Source: Paraspadella gotoi
Taxonomy: Eukaryota; Chaetognatha
Direction: 5' to 3'
NCBI GenBank assembly: GCA_051294375.1
Contig: CM119271.1
Location: 9,166,120 to 9,230,119, forward strand
DNA: 64,000 nucleotides
The position numbers were made by a program, and so were the translations under genes. Each line of letters opens with the position of its first letter. Position 1 is the first letter of the stretch. The notes beneath the pieces are model-generated. The model made no database searches. It was not told where the DNA came from and worked only from the letters and a program-made list of their open reading frames with translations. Of this stretch, positions 1 through 11,128 are shown one piece after another.

Positions 1-462
1 ATTACTGAAGAATCTTGAAAAAATACGAAGATTTCGGAGGCCAAAAAAAATAAATAATAACATTGGATCTCCTTAAAATTGCAAAAACGTTATCCGTCGC
101 CAAACAATAACCACGACGGAACGTCGTGTCCGTTACCTAGCAACCCGCCACTCGCTTTGACTTCTTAAATACAAATTTTAATGATCTCTCGAAATTTGTT
201 TTCCCGCCGTCTTGCCAATCAATCGGCTCGTCGTATCTTTGATATTTTTTACTCCCTCACTCTTTATAAGTCCACTCCTTTTTCAACATGTCTGTATGTT
301 TGTTTGTTGATGACGATTGTACTGAATCAACCTTGTTGTATTCGAATAAAATCGCATATATAATGTACATGTCCTTATCATCTATTTTTTATCTTCCTTC
401 GCTGCAATATACATGTTTTTTTTCCCCCTCGATAATGTCTTCAAGGTTCGTCCGAGATCGAC
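1..462. other. 5' flank of IFT25, no gene seen
   Basis: AT-rich sequence with only short unconvincing reading frames. It probably holds the promoter and 5' untranslated part of the IFT25 gene that starts at 463. I see no clear TATA box or repeat. Confidence 0.5.
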
Positions 463-1938
463 ATGGCGACGAATCTGGCGACCAAAGACGCCGGTAAATT
501 TTTCAGGAGTGACGATGGGTTTTAAATATTGTTTATATTTTTGCCTATTTGTATATTTTTCCAGTCCGAACTGATTGGGGATATTTGTGATGTGCGAATT
601 CTAATATAATGATAATTTTTAATGATATTTGAATTATGTAAAATCATTTCTTTTCGTCGCGTGATTGGAATTTAAAAACAACAACATTTAATTTCAGCAA
701 CGATCATTTTAAATAATGAACTTTTTATTTTCAAGTCTTCATCCGCACTTGATGACAGTACTGATGTCCATTATTCAACCTTTTTTTTTCTAAATGATAT
801 TTGCAAAAAAGAAAGAATCGTCAATTTCATCGTCAATCGTTAATTTTTTTCTTTTGTTTCATTTTGAGGCACATCGGTTACCATGGTGACGTCCTCGAGC
901 GAAGGCTTTCCCGCGTCGAACATGATCGACGGGAACGAAACTTCGTTTTGGATGTCGACCGGAATGTTTCCTCAGGTTGTTTTACGTATCTTTGTTTTTT
1001 TTTTTGTGTCATTTACGTTTTGTAGTTATTTCGTAGTTATTAATATGTCGTTAGGGAATAAATATTAAGTTTTTTTATTGTTATGCCTCATATTAGTTGC
1101 GCGAAGATTGATTTCGCTAATTGTACTCGATAGAAGCGTAACTCAAGATTTAAAAAAAAAAATCAAATTAAATACACAGCGACTGATTCGGAAACAGTAC
1201 ATCGTCCTTTATCATTTAAATTCCTTCCTTGGTTTTCACAGGAATTCATCATCTCATTCCTCAATCCCGTGACGGTGAATCAAATCTCACTCAAATCTCT
1301 CAGTCTTCGTTCTCTCATTTTCGAGACGTCGGACGCCAAAGATCCCTTGGATTTTGAGCTTCTTAAGAAACAGGTGAGCTCTCGCCTTTTTTTTTTTGCT
1401 AGTATCTCGGCGTCGTTTTGGTTTTTGCTTATCTTAATCTACCGAAAAAAAAGTATTATCAAGAAATATCGGGAAAAACGCAGTTGAAATGCGTGACCAA
1501 CCGAGTCTTATGAAAATTGGAAAAATCACTTGGTTTTTTTTTTATGGTTTTAAGATTTCAAAATATTTGATTTGAATTATTTTATTCCTTTATTTTCTTT
1601 TTATATTTTTACGATCGAAATCTAAAACGAATCTTCTATTATTGGGAGGTGAAGTTAGTGCTGTCTTCTGGAAAGATAGGGAGCATTTATACAGTGAAGA
1701 TAACGGCACTAACAACGATGACAATGCATAGAAACGCCGATTGTGTTAAAACAAAGAAATTCCTCCCCCAACTCAGGAGATGGAATCGGGCGGCGGCGAC
1801 GGCGACGCTCAGTCTCTTCAATCGGACGAGATTCGTTTCGAACCGAAATCCCTCCGTCATCTCAAAGTCACCGTCGTCGCCGCCTTCGATCACTTCGTCG
1901 GAATCAGCAGCGTTCGGGTTTTCGGCAACGCTCATTGA
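463..1938 (+). CDS. IFT25: Intraflagellar transport protein 25 (HSPB11-like)
   Basis: Four exons, 463-493, 869-975, 1242-1373 and 1777-1938, join in consistent phase to give 143 residues. The human protein has 144. IFT25 is a small jelly-roll subunit of the IFT-B complex that partners IFT27 and moves cargo in cilia. Diagnostic matches are the NMIDGN and FWMSTGMFPQ stretch ending exon 2, DPLDFELLKKQ at the end of exon 3, and VVAAFDHFVGISSVRVFG near the C-terminus. The ATG at 463 was chosen because it places the NMIDGN motif at the family's usual distance from the N-terminus. The split glycine codon between exons 1 and 2 (G+GC) supports the first junction. ARL2BP, another cilium-linked gene, follows on the same strand. 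Ortholog identity is recognised from family knowledge; splice sites are read directly. Confidence 0.93.
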
Positions 1939-2518
1939 ATCCGCGGCGCTGCGATCGACGAGTCTCTCGATCTTAGAGAGATAAAAAAACAAAAAAAAAA
2001 CAAAAGATCTCGCGTTGCTTTTATTTTTTTTTTCGAGAACTTTTGTTCGATCGTTGAATCTCATTCTCGATTATTTTTAAGCTTTATTCTACGTTTAATT
2101 TACTTTTAGAAAATAGTCCCACCGATTGGAAAATTCTGTTGTCAAATGTCTAATGTTCTATTTCTGGAGAATTCACAATCTAGTCAGATCACCCGAAAAA
2201 CTTTTTTATTGTCACATGTGATGTTGTTTTGTCATTGTTTGTCATAGCACATCAAGCCATTTTTTACTTTGTCCAACATAAAAATTTCAGCTTTTGTTTG
2301 TTTTTTTTTTGGGTCATTTTAATTGATTTGAAACCATTGTAATTCACAAATACACCTTTTGGCTTTTCGCGTTTTTAGGTCATTAACCTTAAAAAAAAAA
2401 TTTCTAAAACGGAGCCCGTTCCAAGGGCGGTTACTGCTTAAGTTTTTACTTAAAAAATTCACGAACAGTAAAACCCCAGTGCAATATAAACAAAATAACG
2501 AATAAACAAACCAAAAAA
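1939..2518. other. Intergenic spacer IFT25-ARL2BP
   Basis: About 580 bases, AT-rich, with poly-A and poly-T runs. It must contain the IFT25 3' end and the ARL2BP promoter. No coding exon or repeat is recognised. Confidence 0.5.
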
Positions 2519-2619
2519 ATGAGCAACGTTAACGACGACGGCGACAACGTCGACTTGGAGATCATGGACTTTTTCGAGGAGGATTTAGCCACGTCGGCGC
2601 CAACTTCAAAATTAGAGGA

Positions 2620-2690
<71 letters not shown>

Positions 2691-3496
2691 CATAAGATTA
2701 AATATATTTTTTTTTATTTTGCAGATTTTCGATGAAACGATAGGTCACATTGAAGACATCATTATGGACGAGAATTTTCAGGTAATTATCGTAATAGCGT
2801 CAAGTGTAACGAGTCAAAGGTTGTATTTGGATACAAGCGAATGAGATTTTTTTTTCAAAATTAAATATATAATAATTCGCATCCATACCATCGGATGGCC
2901 CTTTTGTTTTGTTTTTTTTCTTTCAGACGCTCCAAACGTCTTTCATGGAAGAGTATTACTCAGAGTTCGAGGATGCGGAGGAAAACAAGTTCGTCTACAC
3001 GGACGTTCATCACAACTACATCAAAACCATAGAGCATTTTATGGAGAAGGAGTTGATGGCCCGGTAGAAGGGAGGGACTTTTGAGTATTTAAACAAGTGG
3101 GGGGGGGGAATGTGCCAGAAATAATAAACAAGTTTGTTCATCTCGAAGTTAAATATGTTATACCTGATCCACCTAATGATTATTGAAATTTCTATAGCTT
3201 CAATAGGACCGACCAATAACAAGCGTTCTCCAAATTAATCGATAAATTTAAAAGAATTGGTAGTTAAATATCTATCTAACTGGACGTTAACTTTTCTCAG
3301 AATTCCCGACTTCTCGATGGAGGCCTTCCTCTCCGAGTTGTCGACGAAAGAGTTGGAGGGGGAAGTCTTCGAGGTTCTCCTGACTTTCACCGACTTCGCC
3401 GCCTTCAAGGAGATGATGGTCGAGTATCGCAACACCAAGGAAGGCAAAGGGATCGACCTCAGCGACGGCATCAGGGTCACGCCCATGTCGAGATGA
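2519..3496 (+). CDS. ARL2BP: ADP-ribosylation factor-like 2-binding protein (BART)
   Basis: Four exons, 2519-2620, 2725-2781, 2927-3063 and 3301-3496, give 163 residues, the same length as the human protein. ARL2BP binds ARL2 and ARL3 in the GTP state and is found at centrosomes, basal bodies and mitochondria. Family blocks seen in order: IEDIIMDENFQ, EEYYSEFEDAEENKFVYT, the split-codon junction reading MARIPDFSMEAF, and LLTFTDFAAFKEMMVEYR followed by EGKGIDLSDGIRVT. Exon 3 would read into a stop (TAG at 3064) if not spliced, so the exon 3 donor is essential. Intron 1 opens directly into a GA microsatellite after its GTGAG donor. The gene is the second of three adjacent cilium or centriole-linked genes. 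Confidence 0.95.
2623..2686. repeat. (GA)n microsatellite at ARL2BP intron 1 donor
   Basis: About 32 uninterrupted GA units continue straight from the 5' splice site of ARL2BP intron 1, so the donor GTGAGAGA grades into the repeat. Confidence 0.97.
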
Positions 3497-3896
3497 TGTC
3501 CACGTCGTCTTCTCTCCAACCATTGCTGTCCTTTTGTAACCGCTGTGACTGTGACGACTTTCCCCTACCCAATCTCTCTTCTCTCTCTCTCTCTCTCTCT
3601 CTCTCACTTCCCTCTCTCTCTCTCTCTTACCTCTCCCTCTCCCACAGCTTCATTATTCCAGATTTATTTTGTTTGTTTACCTTTTTCATTTTTCTATCTT
3701 TACCGCGAACCCACCGGTTTTCCCTGCCTATCAGCCTATCTCTCTGAATCCCCGCTTCCATTTACTCGTGTTTTTTTTATCATTATATTGATTGGGATTT
3801 CACTGCAAATTAAAAAAAAAAAAAGATTACGTAAAGACTTGATTACGAGCGAGAAAGACGTCAGTGAACAGGCAACCGTGTTGATAAATAATTCAT
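3497..3896. other. 3' flank of ARL2BP with CT microsatellite
   Basis: Probable 3' untranslated region and spacer. An interrupted CT tract lies at about 3571-3650. The triplicated segment begins near 3897, where copies at about 11130 and 32443 also start. Confidence 0.6.
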
Positions 3897-4292
3897 GACG
3901 TTCGTTCATTATATTGCGAACTAAATTACGATTATTAAAATTTAGTTTTATTTTCGCTCATTCTTTTCTCTGTCTCTCCACCTAGTATGTTTGTTTTAAA
4001 CGTACAATGATCATACTCAACATTCTTCGTCTGCCTTCGGTATAATTTAAATTTTCTTCTTCTTTTCAGATTTTTTTTTTGTTCGAAAGTAGATCCATTC
4101 GTGAGAAAAATAATCAGAGAGGTCGTTGAACTCTTTTGAAAAAAAAAGGAGTTCGAAAAAAAAAACACTTAACTTTCACCGACAGAATAACAATAACAAA
4201 AACAACAACAACACACGGCACTAGTTTTCTTCCATTATCTTCTCTAAACTACGCCCCCTATCCACTTCCGCTCCATCACAACAACAACGACA

Positions 4293-5796
4293 ATGGCCTC
4301 GACGACGGCCAAGAAGAAGAAGCGCGTGAAGATCCGCGTCCCGACGCCGATGGAGGCGCTGTTGGACTCGATCCCGGCGCCGGATCTCGTTCCCCCTGAA
4401 CCGGAAATCGGCGAGACGCTGCTGGAGATTCTGAAGACCCGACGACTCGAGGACGAGCGGGAATTTCTGGGCGAGAAGTTGTCGGGGAGAGTGTTGAAGA
4501 GTCTGACGCCGCAGGAGATCAGGGATCTGAGGGACGTGTTCAAGGTGGGACGGGTGGGAGGAAGGGGGAGAGGCCGAGGTGGGCGTGGGTTGCGATGGGT
4601 TTTAAAGTAGTTTTTTTTTTGGGGGGGGGAGTATTCCTTTTTGTTAAAAAATAAAAGCCATTTGGATCGACCACTTCAAACCACTTTCTTGTCAACCAAT
4701 ATTACATTGTTTTATTTTCTTCACAAAGTTATTTAATATTTACGATTTGTGCGTAGTTTGTAAAATTATCCCTCATCTTTGACCTTTGGTTTAATTTCAT
4801 AGGTCCTTAAAATGTTGACTCCCGATGCACTCGATTTAAAATTTTCGTGGTGAAAAACTCGTAACCAAACGATAACGATTACTGAAATAGTGAATAAATT
4901 AATCATTTAATTTTGAGAATGGGTTATTTTCTTATCTTTGAAATACATTCGTCATTAAATTTTTGGCTTCGAGTGTTTCAAAGGACGAAAAAAAAAATTA
5001 AGCTCGACGCACTTGAAGAGTTCGTCCTTGTCTGTATTTTTCTCTCAATCTCCAACTAATTTTGTTTTTAATGAAATACTCGCAAAGATGCCAAGTGTTT
5101 ATGTAAAAGTGATCATAATCAAGGACTTGAGAAAAAAAAAAGTTCGTTGCTCTCTCCTTATTATTGTTTTTACTGTTGTTTCAGTTTATTTTGATGAGTT
5201 GACTGCGAATGATGATGATGATGACAAAAATATCGATCGAGGCCGCGAGGTCCACCGGCCAAAATAAACGGCTTCTGCGGAAAAAAAAAAAAGATGAAGA
5301 TCGTATTATCGCTTTTATTAACAGCTGAATTTAGTAAATATTTACCACTAAAAAAAAGAAAAGGGTGTGGTTGCGTCCACAAGGGTGGTTTTCTGTGTAA
5401 ATCGTCAATCATATTTAAAACTTTAGGGCAATTTTAAGCAAGTTTTAATTTAATCTGCAAAATTCATTAACCAAAAAACGTCGCTCGCTACTTCGACCTT
5501 TCAAAAATAGGATGACTTTATCTCGATCGTAGTTTGCGTCATCAGTTTTGCTCCAGATGATAATAATGATCATAACTTGTTCGTGGCCCAAATCTCTTTT
5601 CCCAATCCTCTCTTTCTCCAACCCCAATCTAACGCCCCCGCCCGTCACACCCCCTGAAGGCCTTCGACTTTGAGAACAAAGGCGTCATCGGCCCCGCTGA
5701 GGTCTACAGGGCGATGCGAGCGCTGGGCTTTCGGTTGACGCGCGAGGAAGTTTGGGCGATGATAAACGAAATGTCCGTCGCGGCGTCCAATGGTGA

Positions 5797-5844
<48 letters not shown>

Positions 5845-8800
5845 GTGAGTGAAAAATAAAGAAAAAAGAAAAACAAAAACAATTTTTTTTATTTTCAAAT
5901 AATCAATATTCAACAAACAAGAGATCGAAATCCATCGAGAATCAGAATTCCAGAATCGATCAGCTCCTTGTCTCCGACATGCAGCATCTCCAAAAACTTT
6001 TGCTCCGAACTGCGCGGGTGCTTCAACCAATCGCACTCTTCCGGTTCCCAATAGTGACAAGGCGTGCCCGTTGAGAGAGTGTCCCTGCCCCAGAGAGTGT
6101 CCCGTACGACCGGAGGTTCGCGTTTGTCCGGACGAGACGCGATGTATTCGTACACGACGATTTGATCGCACATTTCCATCGCAAGCATAGATCCGAAGAA
6201 ACCTTCGAGGGAATTTTATTTCTCGATCACAATCATTCTTAGCTTTGAATCCTTTTGCTTCTTTTACTTAGTAAGTAAATACTTACCCGATGTTGGCGGG
6301 AAAGTCTTTCGATCGGAACCTGATTCGCCGAAGTAAGTTTGCACCACGTCGTGCAGACCCCATATCCATTCGGGTTTCGCGATAAACGCGGGAACTTCAG
6401 AGTATTTCCTCCTTTAATTAATATAAGTAAATATAATACGTACAATACTAATATTATTAGTGATAGTAAGTATTTTTGCATACAAAGAATAAAACCAAAG
6501 AATTGTCTCACTGAAAGGATTTTTTGGTTGAACTTTATGTTTACATACAAAAAAAGTCTTTACGTAAATAACTAAAATAATGAATATTGAATGACTATGA
6601 ATGGAATGGGGAGGGGGAAAGTCCGATCATGTCATGATTCATGATTCATAATTTTAAAATTGAATTTGATCCACGCTTTTTTTTTTTAATCGAACGCATT
6701 TCGCGACTTTGAACATTACTCTTTTTGAATTCGAAAGAGAGAAAACTTTGAATCTTCAGACCTGAACTCGACAAAATTGTGGAAGAACTTGTATTCGGGT
6801 TTCCCCCACCACTTGGTGTAGTTCAAATCCCTCGCCCCGGGATCCAAACGACCATCGCTTCGTCTCGTCTACGAAAGAGTCGATCCTCCAAGAATTGACA
6901 CGCCCACTCGACGCATTTGCTGTTGACGAGACGAACCGTCGTCTTGGCGCCGACGTCCGACTCAAATCCGTCGGTGGGGGCGTGTTAAACCGAAAAACGG
7001 CGTCGGGGCGTCGATTTTGGAGCCGAGACGCCGCCCGAGAAGCGCGCCGGAGCTGGAAACGACGCCGCACGAACGAAACCGGCGCTCGTCGGGGAAGGAT
7101 GGGACGGGGTGGGAGGACGCCGTGGAAGTCAGACAGGGAGGCAAAGGGTTCGTCGGTATCTACGAGGTGTTGGAAGCGAAGGCGGCGACGTTTCAGATTG
7201 CAGAGGACGTCGCGTCGAGATTCGCCTGAAGGGATCGTCCGGAGCTGCGACCTTCGATCGCGAATCAGAGACAATGAAAGAGTCACTCGTCGATCTCGAA
7301 ATTCTATAATCAGATTGAAGAGAATTGTTGTCATCGCTAAGACAAAGAAAATCCACAAACACGCACGACGAGGTTGTAGAGAGACTGTCGCCGTCGCCAT
7401 GGTCTTCTGAGTTCTGATAAAAAGAAAAAAAAAGGTTTTCAGGTTTCGAAGTTCACATTTAAAATTCGCCCCCGAGTTCACCTTTCAGAGTTTCTCTATT
7501 TCTTTGGTCTTCCAAAACTGTTTTGCTCAAGGGATTTACGGTTAATATAGAACCTGCTTTCGATTCTGAACAAAAAAGAGATCGGCCGACACGATTCCTG
7601 GTTTTCTGCGGTTCGGCCCTCTTTCGTTCCCTTATTTAGCTTTCTTATCGATTTTTTTTTGTTGTTGTCGCCCGAAATCTTCGTGTCAAGCATAGCGCGA
7701 ATTCGCTGCGCACCAAGAATGAGTTCCCTGCGTCGCGTGGCTGCGCGTCTGCGTGGGATTGTCTTTCGGAATTTTATATGAGGCCAAAAAATCGATTGGT
7801 CGAATGCGTGCGGGCATGCGTGCACGTAATAGAGAGAAGAGTTAAAATTAGCTGAACTCTGGCGAACATTGTCTTTATAAAAGAAACAAGTTTGAGCAAA
7901 CGATGTCGGATCTGCCTACGATAATTAAGCGGTAATCAGCTAATCAGATGATAAATGATGATAATTTTTTCAATTTGTGATCATAACAGATCGTACATAC
8001 CAAATCAATGGCTGCGCAGTGCGCATATACATGTAAATCGCTTGCAAGGGATTAAACTGAACTGTTACTATGGTACAACAAATAATTTTTTTACACTATT
8101 ATTATTTTTTCAACTTTTATTTTTTTTCATCTTGCAACATTTTTTTAACAGGCATAATTTTTACAACTTGCAATCATTTTTTCAACTCGCAATAATTTTT
8201 TCAATTTGACTGACTTATGTTTTTTCCATTTAACTCATTTCCACTTCAGACGAAACTTTATTTCCAGCTTAATCACACACTTTTCTACCACATACATACA
8301 TACTTACATACATCAAATCACGAGTAATTGGAGTTTTTTTGCTCAGGTAGGACGGACGGACAGACATTATTTTTTTGCATAATTCGATGAGGGGCGGACC
8401 GACGGACCCACAAAGTGAATTATAGAGTCGGGATCCGACTAAAAAGCGAGAATCTTTAACTTTAGGACACATCTGAATGCAGGTTCATAAGCGAATGTTG
8501 GACCGAAACTTAGTTGCTTACTTTTGAGGAACTTAAACAAATACGTTCACATATTGCCCATTGATTAATATTCCTTTATTTCATCAGGCGTCGACTTCAA
8601 TGAATTTCTCGATATCATCATCGATTCGCAAGGTTACGTGTAAATTAATTATGACAGCAAGTATTGCAATATCCAAATATTGATCAGTCTGTCAGTCAAA
8701 AAAGATTTTTATTGTAAAAGCTGAAGGCCTGACTCTGTCAACTTCTCCACCATCCTTTCACCAGGCGACGACCGCGACGTCTTGGACGAGATTCTTCAAG

Positions 8801-9094
8801 GTTTCGCCCCTCTTCGACGTCGACGGCTCAGGCCGCATTGGACTGGAAGCGCTCTCGACGTGCCTCTCGAGAAGCCGGCCCTCTTTTCAGTGACGCCGAG
8901 TTGAACGACATGATCCGAGAGGCGGACTCATCGGGAAACGGGATGCTCGATCTGGAGGAGTTCACCGCCATCATGTTGAAGACAATTGTTCGACTCTTTC
9001 GACAAAATCGAAGATGGGGTTCCATCGATTTTAAAGAGAATACAATACGCTCCATCAACGCTTTCGAATCACTGGCGAACACCCGCTTTAAATA
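4293..9094 (+). CDS. Centrin-like EF-hand protein (copy 1, damaged last exon)
   Basis: Exons 4293-4544, 5660-5792, 8588-8632 and 8765 to about 9094. An 80-residue basic N-terminal extension precedes LTPQEIRDLRDVFK, which resembles the helix entering EF-hand 1 of centrins. RAMRALGF after loop 1 is a centrin-type signature. Loop 1 (D-F-E-N-K-G) is degenerate, loop 2 is lost, loop 3 (DVDGSGRIGLEA) lacks the position-12 glutamate, and loop 4 (DSSGNGMLDLEE) looks competent for calcium. Exon 4 contains single-base indels (8798-8886) that the second copy at 16155-16289 lacks, so they are probably sequence errors. The 3' end is uncertain: copies disagree after IMLKT. Intron 2 (5793-8587) houses an antisense sialyltransferase gene. 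A calmodulin-like assignment is the alternative. Confidence 0.72.
5801..5851. repeat. (GA)n microsatellite in EF-hand intron 2
   Basis: A GA tract starts eight bases after the donor of EF-hand intron 2 and ends in GTGAGTGAGTG. It also lies about 60 bases beyond the stop codon of the antisense sialyltransferase, so it probably falls in that gene's 3' untranslated region. Degenerate versions occur in the other copies at 13083-13174 and 30383-30480. Confidence 0.95.
5910..7400 (-). CDS. ST6GAL-type alpha-2,6-sialyltransferase (copy 1, frameshifted exon 1)
   Basis: Three exons on the minus strand: 7400-6762, 6408-6287 and 6202-5910. The product resembles GT29 beta-galactoside alpha-2,6-sialyltransferases, Golgi type II membrane enzymes that add sialic acid from CMP-sialic acid to galactose. 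Seen in order: an N-terminal hydrophobic segment (about residues 14-33); sialylmotif L (SCGVVSSSGALLG, then KIDAPDAVFRFN, then VGAKTTVRLVNS); MVVWDP and KWWGKPEYKFFHNF; sialylmotif S (MLAMEMCDQIVVYEYI); motif III CHYW; and an HVGDKE matching the HxxxxE VS motif; then GFRSLVC at the C-terminus. Exon 1 has frame breaks inside and before motif L; some are shared by all copies, others (as near the WDP motif) are private. The gene sits wholly in intron 2 of the opposite-strand EF-hand gene. Family certain, activity unproven. Confidence 0.88.
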
Positions 9095-9955
9095 AAGCGG
9101 GGCCGCTATATTTCCAGAAACTGTTTATTATAAAAAACTTGCCATTTGTTTCAATGTACTATCATATCTGTTTCATATTTTATTATATATTAATATTATG
9201 ACAAGCTTGTAATTTTGTTTACCATCTGTTTATGACTGTCCTCAAAATAAAATATAAAAATTAAAACCCGGATGGTTCATTTTTAGGATTGACACTTATT
9301 TTTATTTTTTATTTTTTAAACAAAATAAAAACGCATTATACGTAAATATAAAAATATTTATAAAGAAAAAAAATAATGCCATAAATTGAAACAATTTTAA
9401 GTTCCGCAGCACTGAAACATAAATCTCAGACTTTTCTTTTCCTTTGAATTCCATAATTTCTAAAATCCTTTCTTTTCGTAGTGTTTTTAGATTGAGTTTG
9501 AAATAAGACGAAAGTCTTTTACTGCAAGAGAGAGAAAAAGGAAAGTTGAACGAAAAGATGTGAGACAGGACAGTGGTGAAATGTGAGGACAGTTTAAAGT
9601 TGGGAGAGAAAGAGAAGGTGAGGGAAATAAAATTAAATTTGTGAGTGAGAGAGAGAGAGACAGAGAAGCAGAGGTTAACATTTTGTGAGACAATACATTA
9701 GTTAATGTACAAAAATAGTAATAATATGTAAACAGACTTAAAGATAAACTAAACAGATTAAAATAAATTAGATTAAATTAAATTAAAGAAATGAAATTTA
9801 GATGAAATGAAAAGTGAAGATATTGAGGGATAGGTAAGTGAAAGAGTTAGTGAAAAATAAGAATAAGGAAAAAGCTCAAATTGAGCTGCCCCTCGTCATC
9901 AGCATCCCTTTTGTTGACCCTTTCTCCCAACTTAACCTGTCCTCACATTTCACGG
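9095..9955. other. AT-rich tail of first locus copy
   Basis: No gene is seen. The block has GA-rich stretches at 9522-9540 and 9644-9665 and a run of TTAAATTAAATTAAA-like sequence. The same block recurs reversed at about 25430-26366 and forward at about 32445-33360, so it joins the EF-hand gene to the MCT region in the inferred true locus. Confidence 0.7.
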
Positions 9956-9980
9956 NNNNNNNNNNNNNNNNNNNNNNNNN
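9956..9980. other. Assembly gap, 25 N
   Basis: Fixed 25-N scaffold join. Sequence left of it belongs to the locus tail; sequence right of it restarts inside the sialyltransferase 5' region, so the join does not continue one molecule in a simple way. Confidence 0.98.
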
Positions 9981-11128
9981 AGACAAAGAAAATCCACAAA
10001 CACGCACGACGAGGTTGTGGAGAGACTGTCGCCGTCGCCATGGTCTTCTGATAAAAAGAAAAAAAAGGTTTTCTGGCTTTCGAAGTTCACATTTAAAATT
10101 CGCCCCCGAGTTCANNNNNNNNNNNNNNNNNNNNNNNNNNNNNNNNNNNNNNNNNNNNNNNNNNNNNNNNNNNNNNNNNNNNNNNNNNNNNNNNNNNNNN
10201 NNNNNNNNNNNNNNNNNNNNNNNNNNNNNNNNNNNNNNNNNNNNNNNNNNNNNNNNNNNNNNNNNNNNNNNNNNNNNNNNNNNNNNNNNNNNNNNNNNNN
10301 NNNNNNNNNNNNNNNNNNNNNNNNNNNNNNATAGAACCTGCTTTCGATTCTGAACAAAAAGAGATCGGCCAACACGATTCCTGGTTTTCTGCGGTTCGGC
10401 CCTCTTTTCGTTCCCTTATTTAGCTTTCTTATCGATTTTTTTTTTCGGGTTGTCGCCCGAAATCTTCGTGTCAGAGCGTAGCGCTGCGCAACAAGAATGA
10501 GTTCCCTGCGTCGCGTGGCTGCGCGTCTGAGTGGGATTGTCTTTCGGAATTTTATATGAGGCCAAAAAATCGATTGATCGAATGCGTGCGGGCATGCGTG
10601 CACGTAATAGAGAGAAGAGTTAAAATTAGCTGAACACTGGCGAACATTGTCTTTATAAAAAGAACAAGTTTGAGCAAACAATGTCGGATCTGCCTACGAT
10701 AATTAAGCGGTAATCAGCTAATCAGATGATAAATGACGATAATTCTTTCAATTTGTGATCATAACAGATCGTACTATACCAAATCAATGGCTGCGCATAT
10801 ACATGTAAATCGCTTGCAAGGGATTAAACTGAACTGTTACTATGGTACAAACAAATATTTTTTTATACTATTATTATTTTTTCAACTTTTATTTTTTTTC
10901 ATCTTGCAACATTTTTTAACAGGCAGAATTTTTTCAACTTGCATCATTTTTTAACAGGGAGAATTTTTTCAACCTGCATAATTTTTTCAATTTACATCAT
11001 TTTTACAACTTGCATCATTTTTTCAACTCGCATAATTTTTTCAATTTGACTGACTTATGTTTTTTCCATTTAACTCATTTCCACTCAGACGAAACTTGAT
11101 TTCCAGCTTAATCACACACTTTTCTACT
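9981..11128 (+). repeat. Partial duplicate of 7340-8290
   Basis: Repeats the start and upstream flank of the sialyltransferase (minus strand ATG near 10042) and part of EF-hand intron 2. It contains a 216-N gap at 10115-10330. It stops at TTTTCTAC (as at 8288) and jumps to the start of the locus, GACGTTCAG, as near 3897. This is the junction of a direct duplication. Confidence 0.85.
10115..10330. other. Assembly gap, 216 N
   Basis: Unknown bases inside the partial duplicate. The intact copies show that the missing part corresponds to sialyltransferase upstream sequence (about 7475-7547 in copy 1), so the gap size is overestimated. Confidence 0.9.

Noticed and set aside
6895-7410. 171-codon plus-strand open frame
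   Set aside because: It is antisense to the first exon of the sialyltransferase, which shows clear family motifs.
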